DNA of 64,000 nt from Limnanthes douglasii subsp. nivea (taxonomy: Eukaryota; Streptophyta; Magnoliopsida; Brassicales; Limnanthaceae): the NCBI GenBank assembly GCA_036936605.1, contig JAUPFV010000004.1:87322334-87386333 (forward strand), read 5' to 3'. Shown piece by piece: positions 45,568 through 57,338 of the stretch. A program made the position numbers and the translations under genes. Under the pieces are notes generated by a model. The model did not search any database. It worked only from the letters and a program-made list of their open reading frames with translations, and was not told where the DNA came from. Position 1 is the stretch's first letter. Each line of letters begins with the position of its first letter.

Positions 45568-48500
45568 TCAAACTGCTGGATTAACACCACTTGACTCCGT
45601 ATCAAGCTTGGGTCGGACATATGTAAGACCACGAGCAGCATTTTGCGGTGGAATACTGTTTCCAGGAGCAGAAGCCCCAATCTCAGACTGTGCATCCCGC
45701 TTCCACTGAAAACTCCTAGCTCCAGGCTTAACCATAGGATGAGGCCTAAATCCACAGCCTGCGCCTCTTGAGAAAGGTACCATGCCAAACCTTCCCATCG
45801 AGTATGGAGAGCCACGAACAGCACGAGGCCAGGTAAGGAGGGGAGCGCTCTCTTTTGGTGCTGCGCTTCTTTTCACCACCTGCAAAAAGTATTAGTAAAC
45901 ATTAGCTTTTCTGGACATACAATCCGGGGTTTGTAACATTTTTACGAAACCGAGAAACATACTGATTTTTACTTGAAGCATGGATTTAAGAGACTACTTT
46001 TTTTTATTAGCATCTCTTATTGTTGTACGTCCTTTTAAAGGAAAGTTTTGAAGTTCGATTTGAATTGCCGTTGTGTGATGTGAACCCTTTGGCTTAACAA
46101 ATTTATAGAGTACTAATTTAAGTATGCTCGATTTCAAAACTAGTTACACAAAGTTGTGTCCCATACAGCACAGGTTAGGAATTAGTGTTCCATGCAACAC
46201 AGGTTAGAAAATTACTGTTCTATGCAACATAGGTTAGGATTAGGACGTAAAATGTTTTGTTTTCAAATAGGGGTGTATCAATCGCGCATCCAACTACATC
46301 TATGATATTTCTGTAAAAGCTTACATCCAGGATTCCTTAGTGATTTGGGAAACCAAACGAGGTGCAATAACAAACTAGTTTGCATCTAGGGGGAGTAAGC
46401 TGGACATGATAACTCATGCGCTACCAAGATTCTATGATATATATATCATGCATACATAAAATTTTAAAAAGCAGGAAAGCATCCCTAGCTGTAAAAATGG
46501 GCACAGCCTTCGGTTCTAATAAGCAAGTCAAAACAAAACATCAAACTTGACAGCTATTCACATCAAATTGTTTTTAGAGTATCAGTAAGAAATCCCTGAC
46601 CTAATTCCTACTAAATTATACATGCCTGATCAAGTGAGATGCTATTTTTTTTCTTTGACAAGGAATCTCCTCTCAAGAACTGTTCTAGATCATATGTCCA
46701 AATTTCACTTTGATTGTTAGATCTAATGGCTGCACCGGTGTGGTAGAAAGCCAATTTTGTCAGGGAAGTAATAACCTCAAACCCCTTTAATAACTTACCA
46801 CGACTTGAACTTTCATTAGGAAAAAGTTCAAGATACAGACCAAACCCTTCTCGCATGATCATTTAGTGATAACAAAATGATGGCATATAAGAAGAAGAAG
46901 AAGAAAGCAAGATCACATATTTTCCAAATCAAAATTAACACGGAAGGCACGTATTCAACTAGATGAAGATCATAGTTCTAGGTATGTCTGCATGTGAAAT
47001 ATTAAGAGTAGTAAATGGACGTTGGGTAAGTAATACCTTAAGAATCCTTGACATGAAGGAGGTGCCATTCAGAGATAATGCACTGTCTGTTGCCTCTTTA
47101 CGCATGAACTCTACATATGCTGAGCTGCATATGAGTGCTAATTAGTATATGATTCATGAGAAAAACATACCTCCGTAGTTGGAGTCCCAAACAAGTAGTA
47201 GTATAAATGTAGTGAAAATCAAATACAACTTACCCTGTTGGTTGCCCTGTTGCTGCATCTGTAACTATAACCACCTTTAACACTTCTCCAAACTTATTAA
47301 AATGTCGAGACAGGCTGTCCTTTGAAGCAGCAAAATGAACCTGAATGAATAATGAGACCATACACAATGATGTCAATGGAAGTTCAAAATTCTACAGGCA
47401 TGGCATCATAACAATAGAAACCGTGATAAGGGAGCACTTACATTACTGACAAATATCGTTCGAGAATCAGCATCTTCTAGAGGACGACTAGCAGTATATG
47501 TTCCTGAAATATACCACGCACAAACATCAAACATATAAAGAAAATAGTGGAATTTCTCCGGGCACAAGATAAAAAACAAAGTTAATATCATTAACAACAG
47601 ACTCACCAGAATTAGAAAACTGCGTATTTTTAACTTCTTCAGTGTTGGTGACAAGTTTTCCCTATTCATCATCAAACCCACACGCATATATCAGCATTAC
47701 AACACAAGAAGAAACCAGATGATAAAACTACGATAGACTAATTCACAAATAGAACAAACACAGATGAAAAGAATGCATCTTATAAGAATATCTTACGTTT
47801 CCATTTCCAATGGCAACGGGACTACTATTCTCTTTGACTAACCGACTGCTATTCCCTTCGACTGACTGACTGCTTACTTTACATAAACTTAATTCATTCC
47901 TCTTTAAAGAATTTTTCAATCCCAAATCTGCAAATCTTCTTGAGTCTTGAGAGATGAGTGGATTCCACGTATTTACATCCCCAACAACATTCGCCATCTT
48001 ATGAGAAGTAACTGCTGCAGCAACAGGTTGACCGTGTTTACTACTCCAATCTACTCGATCTGAGTCATCAGCGGCTACGGTGTACTGCATCGTCGTTGAA
48101 TCCTCATCTTCGTTTACACCAGAATTGTGAGTCCAACGTGCATTCCGACCTTCATGTCCATTGATAGAGATAGAGACATATCCACCATCATCATCAGGCA
48201 CAGAATCAGGAGCCAGTCCTGTTTCAATATCCATCATAGTTGTATTTCGACCATATTGACCGCTGCTCTCCTTATATTCACTAAAACCTCCATGCCCTAC
48301 GTCCTTACCAGCAGGTTCTCTAGATTCTGCACGTAGCTTTAAGGCCGCAAATGCATCAGCTGAGCGACTGAGTCGGTCAAACACACTCCCAGCAGACTTG
48401 GATTTCTTTGAATCTTCAGCAGCTTCAGCCACTGCTTTAATTACAGTGGCCATGGGATTCAGGACTCTTCGAACCGACTCAACCCTCCTGGGCCTGCCAA

Positions 48501-51379
48501 CCAACAACGGGACTTCCTTAGGAGTAGCGACCACAGAACGAAGACGCTTGCTCAAGCTTTCTTCGCGTAAATTAGTTGGCCTTGAATCTGCAACGGCGTC
48601 TCGAACAGCAATCTGAAGTAGCCTACGAGGGGCATTAACAGCTACCTCCCTCTAAAATCCAACAATCAAAATATGAAAGTTAGCACCCGGCAAAACTGAA
48701 TATCATCAATCTGAATATGTTATTGGAGTAAATAAGTTCCAAGAAAACCCCATTTACAAAAAGAGGAAACGAAGGAACAAGTTCAATAATACTAAAAGTC
48801 TCTTCCACTCACAGGAAACGTACAGGTCATAAAATAAGTTCAGATATTATCTATGTCCACAGATTTAGATGCTTCATCTAATGGTAACCAGCATGTATTA
48901 CTACTGATAAATCAAGTTATATAATTCAAAGTTGAAAGTCTGAACCTTCTCATGCTGCTGATCATCATGCAAACTCCTTTTCCTACGTACCAAAGGTCCT
49001 GAAGAAGATCTTTTATGTTCCACTCTGTGATTGGTTTTTTGCTCAAAACATATACTGTCAATCTCAGAACTAATAAGTGGAGGGGGTTGAGGTGCATCAC
49101 TTGCAAGCCCTCTCCATGTTCCAGTGTGACGTCTTTTAGATAACTTATTTGGCTGCCCTCTTTCAGAATCAGAATCCCACTGGAGTGAATCATCATTCTC
49201 CCCTCCTATAACATGGGAATCATGGGTCTGAGCATATAGATTTATATTTTCAGACAGATGATCCCACAACCTGCTCAGATGTAAGGTACATGAGTAACCT
49301 GAAAAAATTATCACAGAGGATAACACGGAACTGAGTTTTGTACTAATCAATTTTCCTTTATAAAACAAGAATATACCAAGAAACAAAAGAATCACTATCA
49401 TCCCCAAGAAATACATTCAACTCATTTCTTGCCTCCTCTTTCCGCCTCCCATTTCTCAAAAGGACGATCACATAGTCCTGCGAGTAGATTTCACACACAA
49501 AGAATAATAAGTTGCAAAACATGAAGAATAGAACTTGCCTATACGAATTTTTATACTTCATGCACTTATAAATTTGCCAAAGGCTGCAACCAACGCAATA
49601 ATATACTCATAGTTGTTATCAGCATAGCCACAGGAGCAGCCTTGCGCCTCTCAGCACCACGCCACTTAGCATAAGCGCTTATAGCAAAAGCCCAGTGAAT
49701 TTTATTGGGTCGGCTAAAATCACAAATATATCTTAAATCTTAAAGAATACATAAAGCTCCAACAAAACCCTTATCTGAACTGGTTCTAGAAACTGAAGCT
49801 GATCTCTTCTTTGTCTGTCTTCTTAAATTTAGAAGTGCTTATAAACAGCTTTTTAGGGACTGCTTTGAGAAATTTTCTGAATCTAAAACTTATTGTCTAT
49901 TTTGGTCTCTTTTTTAAAATTGAAGTACAGTACTTCTATTTTTCTTGTTAGAATTGTCTTTTAAAGATTTTTTTGTATTGTTTTCTAAGAGCTTTTGGAT
50001 TTTAAGAACTTTTCAATATTTATCGATCATGTTTGATAGATATATGATACATACATTTTAAAAACTTGGTTTTGCTTACAAATCATTATGAATTATAATT
50101 TCTTTATTCATGTTTACAGAAATTTAAGCACCTGCTTTAAACATCTACTGTAGTTTTGGATATTTTATGTATCTACATTAACTACTCAAAAAGTGCGCAT
50201 ACAGAGAGACACTATTTGAATTAATCAAAATCAGGTAAAAATACTAAACCATTAAAACCAGATGGGAAACGAAAGAAAATTTAAAACAGTTTCTTACCAC
50301 ATAGTTCAAGTGATAGTCGGTAATGGATTACCTTGTATGAGGGTGAGTATCTAGTCTAAGTTACATTGTTTCGGTTTTAAGTTTTAGAGTTTTACTGTTA
50401 CATTTAAGTGTGTGCTTTTATATTTGGATTACAGGCTCCTAAAAACCCATGTTGGCTACAGAAAAGGCTATTTCCACAGAAGTACACTTACCTTGGATTA
50501 ACAACATATTTATAGGTAGAAGCCATCAATCGTGCGCCCATAAATTCATAAAGTAAAGAACTCTCACTTGGACCAAACTAAGGCACACAAGGTTTCTCAA
50601 ACTCATAATCATTCGTAGAAATAACTAATCACCAAGTTCATGACATTTGACCAAAGAAAAAAGGGAAATTTTTTGCTCATTTCATTGAAGAAAATGCAGA
50701 GATGGAAAAATAAGAAAGGGAACACATCAATATCTTCTCTTCCATATGCAAAGTCAAATGCTTACTGAACTCTACCTAAAACCTTGAATTATTGTTGTTT
50801 ACAAATGGAACCTCTTTAAGTGATTGGGTTAAATCCTTACATTATACATTACCCACATAATATGATTCTTCTTGCTCAATTGAAGAGTTATATTTGAAGT
50901 AAAAGCAAAACGAATTCCTTTGACTCATTCAGTTTCATTGATTTACAAGTTCTTCACTTGCAAAAGCAAATACACGGCAACTCTTTGTATGTTTGTTTCC
51001 TTGGAACCCTAATATTGAAAAGGACTATAACGACTACATCGAATTTGAACCCAAAATTAGGAACATTTTAGTTGGATACCCTGACAGACCTAGATAGAGC
51101 AAAAATTCTCTTACACCATGAAAGCTCTACTACCAAACTAAGAATAAACTAAGAATACATATAGTCACTTATACTGAAGCCTAAAAGAAACGATTCTACA
51201 ACCAAAGAATGATGATGCGACAGAACAATGAATAAAAGACGTACCACGAGAGTATCATCAGTGTAATCCCCCATACACTCCTTCAGTTTATTCTTCACCG
51301 TCTCTCTCAGCTTTGCAGCACCCTCTCCATCGAAATCAGCCTTAAATGGGCGATCATCAACTCGATCTATGCTTCCCAT
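45568..51379 (-). CDS. Nab2/ZC3H14-type PWI-like and RRM RNA-binding protein, nine coding exons
   Basis: Coding exons (minus): 51379-51245, 49477-49377, 49270-48946, 48651-47797, 47661-47607, 47503-47442, 47340-47234, 47124-47037, 45879-45568. All introns are GT-AG, phases agree at every junction, and the total is 2,040 bp, 679 aa with TGA. The start ATG (MGSIDRVDDRPF) is chosen because no upstream in-frame extension joins. Residues about 22-91 form a PWI-like domain (TDDTLVDYVIVLLRNGRRKE, ARNELNVFLGDDSDSFVSW) of the kind in Nab2/ZC3H14, where it contacts nuclear export and mRNA partners. Basic NLS-like clusters lie at 121-126 and 174-177. An RRM lies at about 504-576, with RNP2 IFVSNV split by intron 6 and RNP1 GSAYVEF at 547-553. 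The C-terminus is Gly/Arg/Pro-rich. No CCCH zinc finger is visible. Likely a nuclear mRNA-binding or processing protein; I cannot assign a symbol. It is the only intact gene in the window. Confidence 0.92.
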
Positions 51380-53040
51380 TTAAACCAAGCTCCTATTCGA
51401 AACTTCTGAAATAGTACTAAAAACCCTATCTTCCTACGATCACTATCAGAACCAATCAATATATCAAAATTCCCAAAAACCCTAACACAGTTTCGCGATC
51501 GACTGGACAAACAGCGGGAACAAGTGTAACGGATTTCTTAGGAGAGTGATAACAAAAATGAGGTTTCGATTTCGATTTCGATTTTCAGAAGAAACTTAGA
51601 GGTTCGTATGGAAGAGAAGCTGCCCAGTGAAATTTTCCGACTCTAACGGGTTTTACAAAGGGAGTAGAAACGAAAAGACACGAGAAACATTGTGATTTGT
51701 GAGCTTCGTAGCTTTTAAATTTATAGGTTAAGATAGAAAAGCCGAAGATATTTAAAAGATAAAATTTTGTTTGGGTTGTATTGTTTTTATAAAATTTTTA
51801 AAAAGAGAAATACGAGTAAATATCCACTCAACTACCTAATTACCCACTAATATCCGAAATTAGGATAGTGTCATTTGGTATTTCTATCTAAAATTTGGAC
51901 AAAAATACCCCCGATTATATATATATATCTGTTGGTACCTTCCGTAGTACTAATCGGAGGGTTGTTTGAAAAACATACTTGAGAGTTGTTTGTGACTCTA
52001 TTTCCTGAGAGTTGTTTGAACTATCTCGACTTCACGAGAGTTGCACAACTCTCTCTATTTCCTGAGAGTTGTTTGCAACTCTATAATCTCGAAGTTGTCT
52101 ACAACTCTCTCTATTTCCTGAGAGTTGTTTTCAAATAACTCGCATGTTATTGGTGAAGTTTTATTTTAAAAACAAGTTCAAAAAATAACAGTGGATCTAG
52201 TTTTGTTCATCTTAAAAAAACAAAAACGATAGTAGTTTCATATATTTTTTCCGAGCTTCGGTTTGAAAGATATAGATTTAAAAAAACGATAAAATAAGAA
52301 GGATAAATTTTGCTTGTGGGGTTGTTGATCAAGGGTGAGGGTATTTTGGGGTTTTAAAATAATGTTAGGTATTAAGTGGGAGTTTAATAGTGGAGATGGG
52401 TATTAAAGGTAATAAAACGAAATTTGGGTGTAATTTCTATTTTTTAAATAATAATTTTGATTTTATTTTTTTATTTTTTTATTTTTATTGAAATATTTTG
52501 AAAATTTTATTGGTTATAAAGTATCTTATAATAGGTTTAAATCATGAAATAATTCATCGAATATCCTGTTTTTTTCGTATAGTCCTTTGATTAAATAAGG
52601 TTAAGTACCGTTTAAGACCCAAAACCCTAACTATTATCCACTTAAGACCCATATTTTCATGTTTTTCCGAGATAGACCCGTTTTAACCAAATATTTACCA
52701 TTTAAGACCCATTTATTCCATAAATACCCTTAACTCATTTAAGAGCTCACCTAATGGTATCTTCATCAGACTGGAACAAATCAGTCGTTAGTGAATCAAA
52801 TCAATAACTTATCTATTCACCGAGTTAGTTATTATTACTGTATTTTTTTGCCGAATCGCGTTTCATTTTGTGCTCAGATTTGTTCTTGTTTCGGTCTTCA
52901 CGTCTTTAATTTAATTTTATCAACTTGATGATCGTTTTTCATGTTGATCTCTGCTACTTGCTTTGATTGTTTCACAAAATTCATTTTGCATTATATAGCT
53001 GACGCGTCGTATTTTATATGAGATTTTTCCGTGTGGTTAT
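51380..53040. other. Upstream region of the host gene and intergenic DNA
   Basis: The first 350 bases before the ATG should hold the promoter and leader; AAACCCTAA-type words occur at 51420 and 51478. From about 51960 to 52140 there is a loose repeat of GAGAGTTGTTTG and CTCTATTTCCTGAGAGTT. At 52620-52730 TTAAGACCCA recurs. No coding sequence seen. Confidence 0.6.
51955..52142. repeat. Degenerate GAGAGTTGTTTG repeat
   Basis: CTCTATTTCCTGAGAGTTGT recurs at about 51992, 52046 and 52110, with shorter GAGTTGTTTG copies between. The spacing is irregular and there is no coding. Confidence 0.75.
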
Positions 53041-53420
53041 TGGTGAGGTTTAGTTTGGATTAAGGGTAATTTTGTAAAGTGTTTTAGAAAGTGTGTAGAG
53101 TATTAAATGCTTTGGGTGTTTAGTAGTGAAAGATTTGAGCTGTGTGGTTGTATTAAATGTTCATTATCCTCATTAACGAAAGTGGTTGATGTATTTATAC
53201 CCTTAATTAAGGACTCATTGGCTTTCGGGTCAAGTTATGGAATCGGGTCAAGTTTAATGACTCATTTACTTATTAAGTTGATTAGCACATAGCTTAGTAA
53301 AAAAATGTTTAGTTATTTCTTTATTTTTTTCTTGTCCGGATAGTTCAGGGGCAAGTTAAGTCTGAATTGCCCTCGTCCGGATAACACAGAGAGCTGTGAT
53401 TGAATAATCTGAACTCATCA
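53041..53420 (-). repeat. E6 3' LTR (left copy)
   Basis: TGGTGAGGTTTAG to GAACTCATCA. It matches 63033-63193 and the part after 63975 (ACCCTTAATTAAGGAC). Two GTCCGGATA words sit near its inner end. Confidence 0.93.
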
Positions 53421-53746
53421 GTAGCCCCTTTTTTAGGCCTTATCAAAAATCTTTGGCATGACTAAAAAAATTACTTAGTTAGTGACGACGTTTTCTGACC
53501 CGCTTGTGTATCTAGCTTGAAGTTTGTCCGAACTGACTTTTTCTCAGAATTCAAAGAGTCTTCTTTTGGATCGTGGAACACGTGTCACAATCTGATTCGA
53601 CATATCAGCCGTTTTTACCTAGATTGGCGCTCCTACTAAACCTTAAAAGTAACCTATGCATTTAATTCTCCTCACGTCTGTGTCGTCTCTAATCATTGCA
53701 AAACCCTTTTAACTCCTCCTAGGTATTAGTTACCTTTTTCTACTAA

Positions 53747-53754
53747 TATATAAA
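53747..53754 (+). promoter_or_regulatory. TATA-like box upstream of the E6 aORF
   Basis: TATATAAA, 92 bases before the aORF ATG at 53846. Its placement resembles TATAAATA in E1. Inference from position only. Confidence 0.4.
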
Positions 53755-53845
53755 CCATTTTTTCACTGTTTCATTATCTTCATCACTCCAAAACCCTCTA
53801 GAGATCTTCCCACATTTTCTTTCAAACTTGTTCTTGGATATTTTT

Positions 53846-56825
53846 ATGTTCACAGCTAGAAACGCTCTTGTAAAAGGCGGTTGGTTGAACATGTCTGAGC
53901 TAGAGAAAGCAAGGAAAGTCGAAAAAGAGTAACGTATCGCTACTGGTCTCTCGGTCTCCCCAAGCGAAAAGTTTGGTGAACCACCCCAGGAAACTGACCA
54001 AGGGTCATCATCCACCAGAAACTCAAAGCCTAAACAGTTGTTCAAACCAAGCCTCTCACCAATTCCATCAGGTTCTTATGTTCAAGAGTCCCAACCCTCC
54101 ACCGCTCAAGGAAAAAACAGATTTGATTGCTAGAAAACCCTCCCCTTTCATAGCCATGGGCTCAGATATTGAAAATTCTACAAAAAAATCAACTCTCCGC
54201 CGGACAACTCGTTTGGTGAAGGCCCAAGCAACTGCCTCACTATCAAAACCTTCCAAATCGGAGGCCTCTAAAGAAACATCCAAAGATAAACCCTCCGGAT
54301 TAGGGGTGTCTATAAGAGCCCCACAGGATAAGCCCTCCGGATCAGAGGCATCCAAAGTAGCCTCAAAGGCGAAGTCCTCCGGAGCTCAACCTCAACCGGA
54401 TATCAGGCCTTTGGAAACAACTGACGCCCATACATCCAGAGAGCCTTTGGTGTTGGAAACTGTTCCCTTCCCATCTACAACTACTAATAGACTTTCCAGA
54501 GTGATGGAAGAAGTGATTGCGGACAGCATTGAAGAGGCCTCATTCGAAACTGAAGCCTTAGGAAAAACTGGGGATGCTGCTTCTGATAGGAAAGGCAAAG
54601 GCAAAGTAAAAGTTGGTATGGCTCATTCAGATCTCCCGGAATTCTTGGAGGGCAAGGTACGGTCTTGCTTTAAGAATTTCAACGTTAAACATCCGTTGGC
54701 CATGCAGAACATAAATTATGTCTATACTCATACTACCGAGCTAGGCTGGATCCGAACAAAGTGGGGGATCACAGAGTCAGTGAAGATGAAGATACCTGTC
54801 ACACGAGAGACTCTGATGGATTGCAAACTTAATGAAGTGGTCATCTTCACCGAACTGCTAAACTGGGGGCTCAGGTTCCCCTTAGATCCAGACTTCCACC
54901 TGGTAAAGCTTTGCCCAAGCCAATTAAGTCAAAATACTTGGTACTCCCTCCTTGCTTGCATAATTGCATCAAGGCTGTCCAAAATCCCTCTCCCTATGGA
55001 GCAATTTGTCTCTGCGGCAAGTCTGTGCAAGAATCACCACATCCCATTCTACCACCACAACATGGGAAATAACTTTAAAGTGGTAGACAACTTACTAGAA
55101 TCGGAGAAGAATTGGAGAACTCAGTTCTTATTTATCAGTGGGTCATGGGAAAATTGGAGGAAGATCAAAGCCAAAACCAACCCTAGTATGCTAACTATTA
55201 GATGGAAGAGTACGGGTAAGCTCTTCAATTTTGTTTTTCATGTTCTTCTTTTCACTTCACAAATATTTCACTCCTGAATTATTTATTACTTCGTTTTCAG
55301 TGTTGCCAAATGAGTATACCAGATATCTGGAGGAGGGGCAGACTACATGTGCCAAACTGAATGTGTGGGTTGTAGAGCATTAGGGAAATGCTTTCCACAA
55401 CTGCTTTATCTCAGGCAATATGGTGAGATCCCATCTATGAAATACCACAGGTCGGAGAGATCTTACATGGGAAGAATTGACCACACCCTATCCTCCGGGC
55501 GTCATCCTCAAGCAGACAGAAGAGAAAGATGGTAAATTAGTCTTGCTCTCTAGAGCCAAGGCTCTCAGCAAGATGAAGGGAAAGAAAAAGAGAATCGCAA
55601 CAGAAACAGTTCGGGCTGCCACAGAGGGGATCGGTTCGGGGAACTAAGAAGGGATCGATCCTGCCTTGCTCAAGGTAGTTGAAGATGAGACTGTTAAGGA
55701 GGCAAGAGAACCACAAAATCCACCAAGGCCTCCCAAAAAGAACCGAAAATGGGAGCAAGAAGTGACGAAAGGGCTGCCAAGAAGAAAAAGGTCACCTTAG
55801 GGGAAGAAATTAACTTTTAGCCCTTCAGAGCTTCTACCTCCATCAGACCCAACTGACCCCACATTGGCAGAGAAGATTCCCACCAGTCTGTAATCCGGAG
55901 AAGGTACCGGAGGAGGGATTGATGGAGTAGACATCAATGCCCTTCCAAGACATTGATCTTTACTTCAACGACTATGAGAAAGATGACTTTGTTGGCCCTT
56001 ACCATCCTTCAAGCTCTTCTAATATGGTGACTTACAATGGCAAGTCCTACACTATCTCCTAAGAGAATGTTGTGATGGCTTATTTCCTCCTGAGTCACAT
56101 TCAACCAGTGCTTGATCTGGAGAGGCAAGTGAAAAACCAGTCCATTCTTATCAACATCCTCAATATTGACAAGGAGTCTCTTCCAACCAACCTCTTCAAT
56201 GCTAATCAGATCATAGAGGAATTGAAGAAAGAGCTTGAAGATTAAGGAAGGACAATGAAGATCTATCGACCAAGCTGGCCACTTCGGAGAAGGCTAGTAC
56301 TGAGCTTCAAACTAAGTGCTCTGGTTTGGAGAAAAATCTTTTAACATTAAGGGAGGACCTGAAAACCAAAGATGGTGCCATCCATACCTTGTCTGGTGAG
56401 AAGACTTCCCTAAAAGATGTTGTGTCTAAGGTAACCAAGGAGAAGTAAGACTTGGAGAAGCAGCAGGAACAGAAAATCGAGGCCAACATTGATAAATATA
56501 CCAATGAGGTGATAGACTCCTTGGAAGCAAGGTATGCTGAGGTAAAGTCTAACATGGTGCTGCTTTTCCATGAAATGTTTCCAAAGAGGACCCTTGGTAC
56601 TTTATGGAAATATGTGGAGTATGAAGACATCTCGTTACATACCATGGCTGCTGGTGACAAACACAACTATAGCAGTGGAATAGACTCTACTATTGATGAA
56701 GAGGAAGGAACTGGTGAGAGTTCAAGTGCCGAACTCAGAGGTCTTAGGAAAGGAGGTGATGCAGGAACATCCGAAGGGAATAAGCCCAAAGGTTTTAAAT
56801 ATCTTTTGTGTTTTCTTAATTTGTG
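53846..56825 (+). pseudogene. E6 antisense ORF
   Basis: Begins MFTARNALVKGGWLNMSELE at 53846. It is stopped by TAA at 53930-53932 and shifts frame near 54080-54110. It then runs open to 55215: MGSDIENSTKK, Ser/Pro-rich repeats such as SKEASK and PSGSEASK, then the conserved domain (LLNWGLRFPLDP, VKLCPSQL). An intron is predicted at 55216-55300 (GTAAGC donor, CGTTTTCAG acceptor), at the same place as in E1. Exon 2 has stops soon after (about 55380). The coiled-coil and C-terminal domain remain at 56452-56826 (NMVLLFHEMFPKRTLGTLWK). Non-functional as it stands. Confidence 0.8.
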
Positions 56826-57000
56826 AACTACGAAAGTCCTTGGATGGCCAAAGCATTTTTGTAATAGTAACCGGTTTGAGTCCGGATAAGGCTTTCAAAA
56901 CATTTAAAGTCCTTGGATGACCAAGGCATATTTTGTACTTTGGTAACGGTATCCGGTTTACACCCGGACAGGCTAATCTATCAAATTTTACTTTGTTTTA
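56826..57000 (+). repeat. Twin hairpin motif in the E6 aORF 3' region
   Basis: AAGTCCTTGGATGGCCAAAG then CATTTTTGTA at about 56832, and AAGTCCTTGGATGACCAAGG then CATATTTTGTA at about 56908, with CCGGTTT...CCGGA copies between and after. CCTTGG/CCAAGG can pair around a four-base loop. Confidence 0.65.
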
Positions 57001-57228
57001 TGCTTCCTTTCAATTTTAGCAGCTAATGTTTAAAGAGCCCCAATTATTCCAAAAGTATTTCAAGTGAGAGTGTTTAATATCTCTGATGACATGTATTTAA
57101 TGGTCATCATTCAACCAGGTTAATCTGATCTGTCAAAGATCCATAGCATTAAATCGAAGACTTGAAAATAATTATAGTCAGACCACATCGAACGTTTTAA
57201 GAAGGCATCATATTTTATTGAAAAAACC

Positions 57229-57281
57229 GGAACCTCATTAAAACCTCCCCGCGCCACCAGGGTAGGAAAGAGTATGCCCCC
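57229..57281 (-). other. Conserved noncoding block downstream of integrase (E6)
   Basis: Plus strand AACCTCATTAAAACCTCCCC, GCGCCACCAGGGTAGGAAAG, AGTATGCCCC. It is the reverse complement of the E5 block, with few differences. Confidence 0.8.
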
Positions 57282-57338
57282 TAATATTTACATTGACTTT
57301 AAACAAGTAAATATTTACACAACTTTTATTCTAGATAT

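Noticed and set aside
45465..45824. A second protein overlapping the last exon of the host gene
   Set aside because: It is the shadow of exon 9 in another frame; the exon 9 frame joins exon 8 in phase.
51812..52440. A MITE formed by AT-rich stretches at 51.8 kb and 52.4 kb
   Set aside because: The inverse similarity is weak and scattered, with no clear terminal inverted repeat or TSD.
53973..55277. Taking the open frame from 53973 as the E6 aORF start
   Set aside because: It begins with TTG, not ATG, and its first 35 or so residues are out of frame with the conserved N-terminus at 53846. The conserved frame joins only near 54100.
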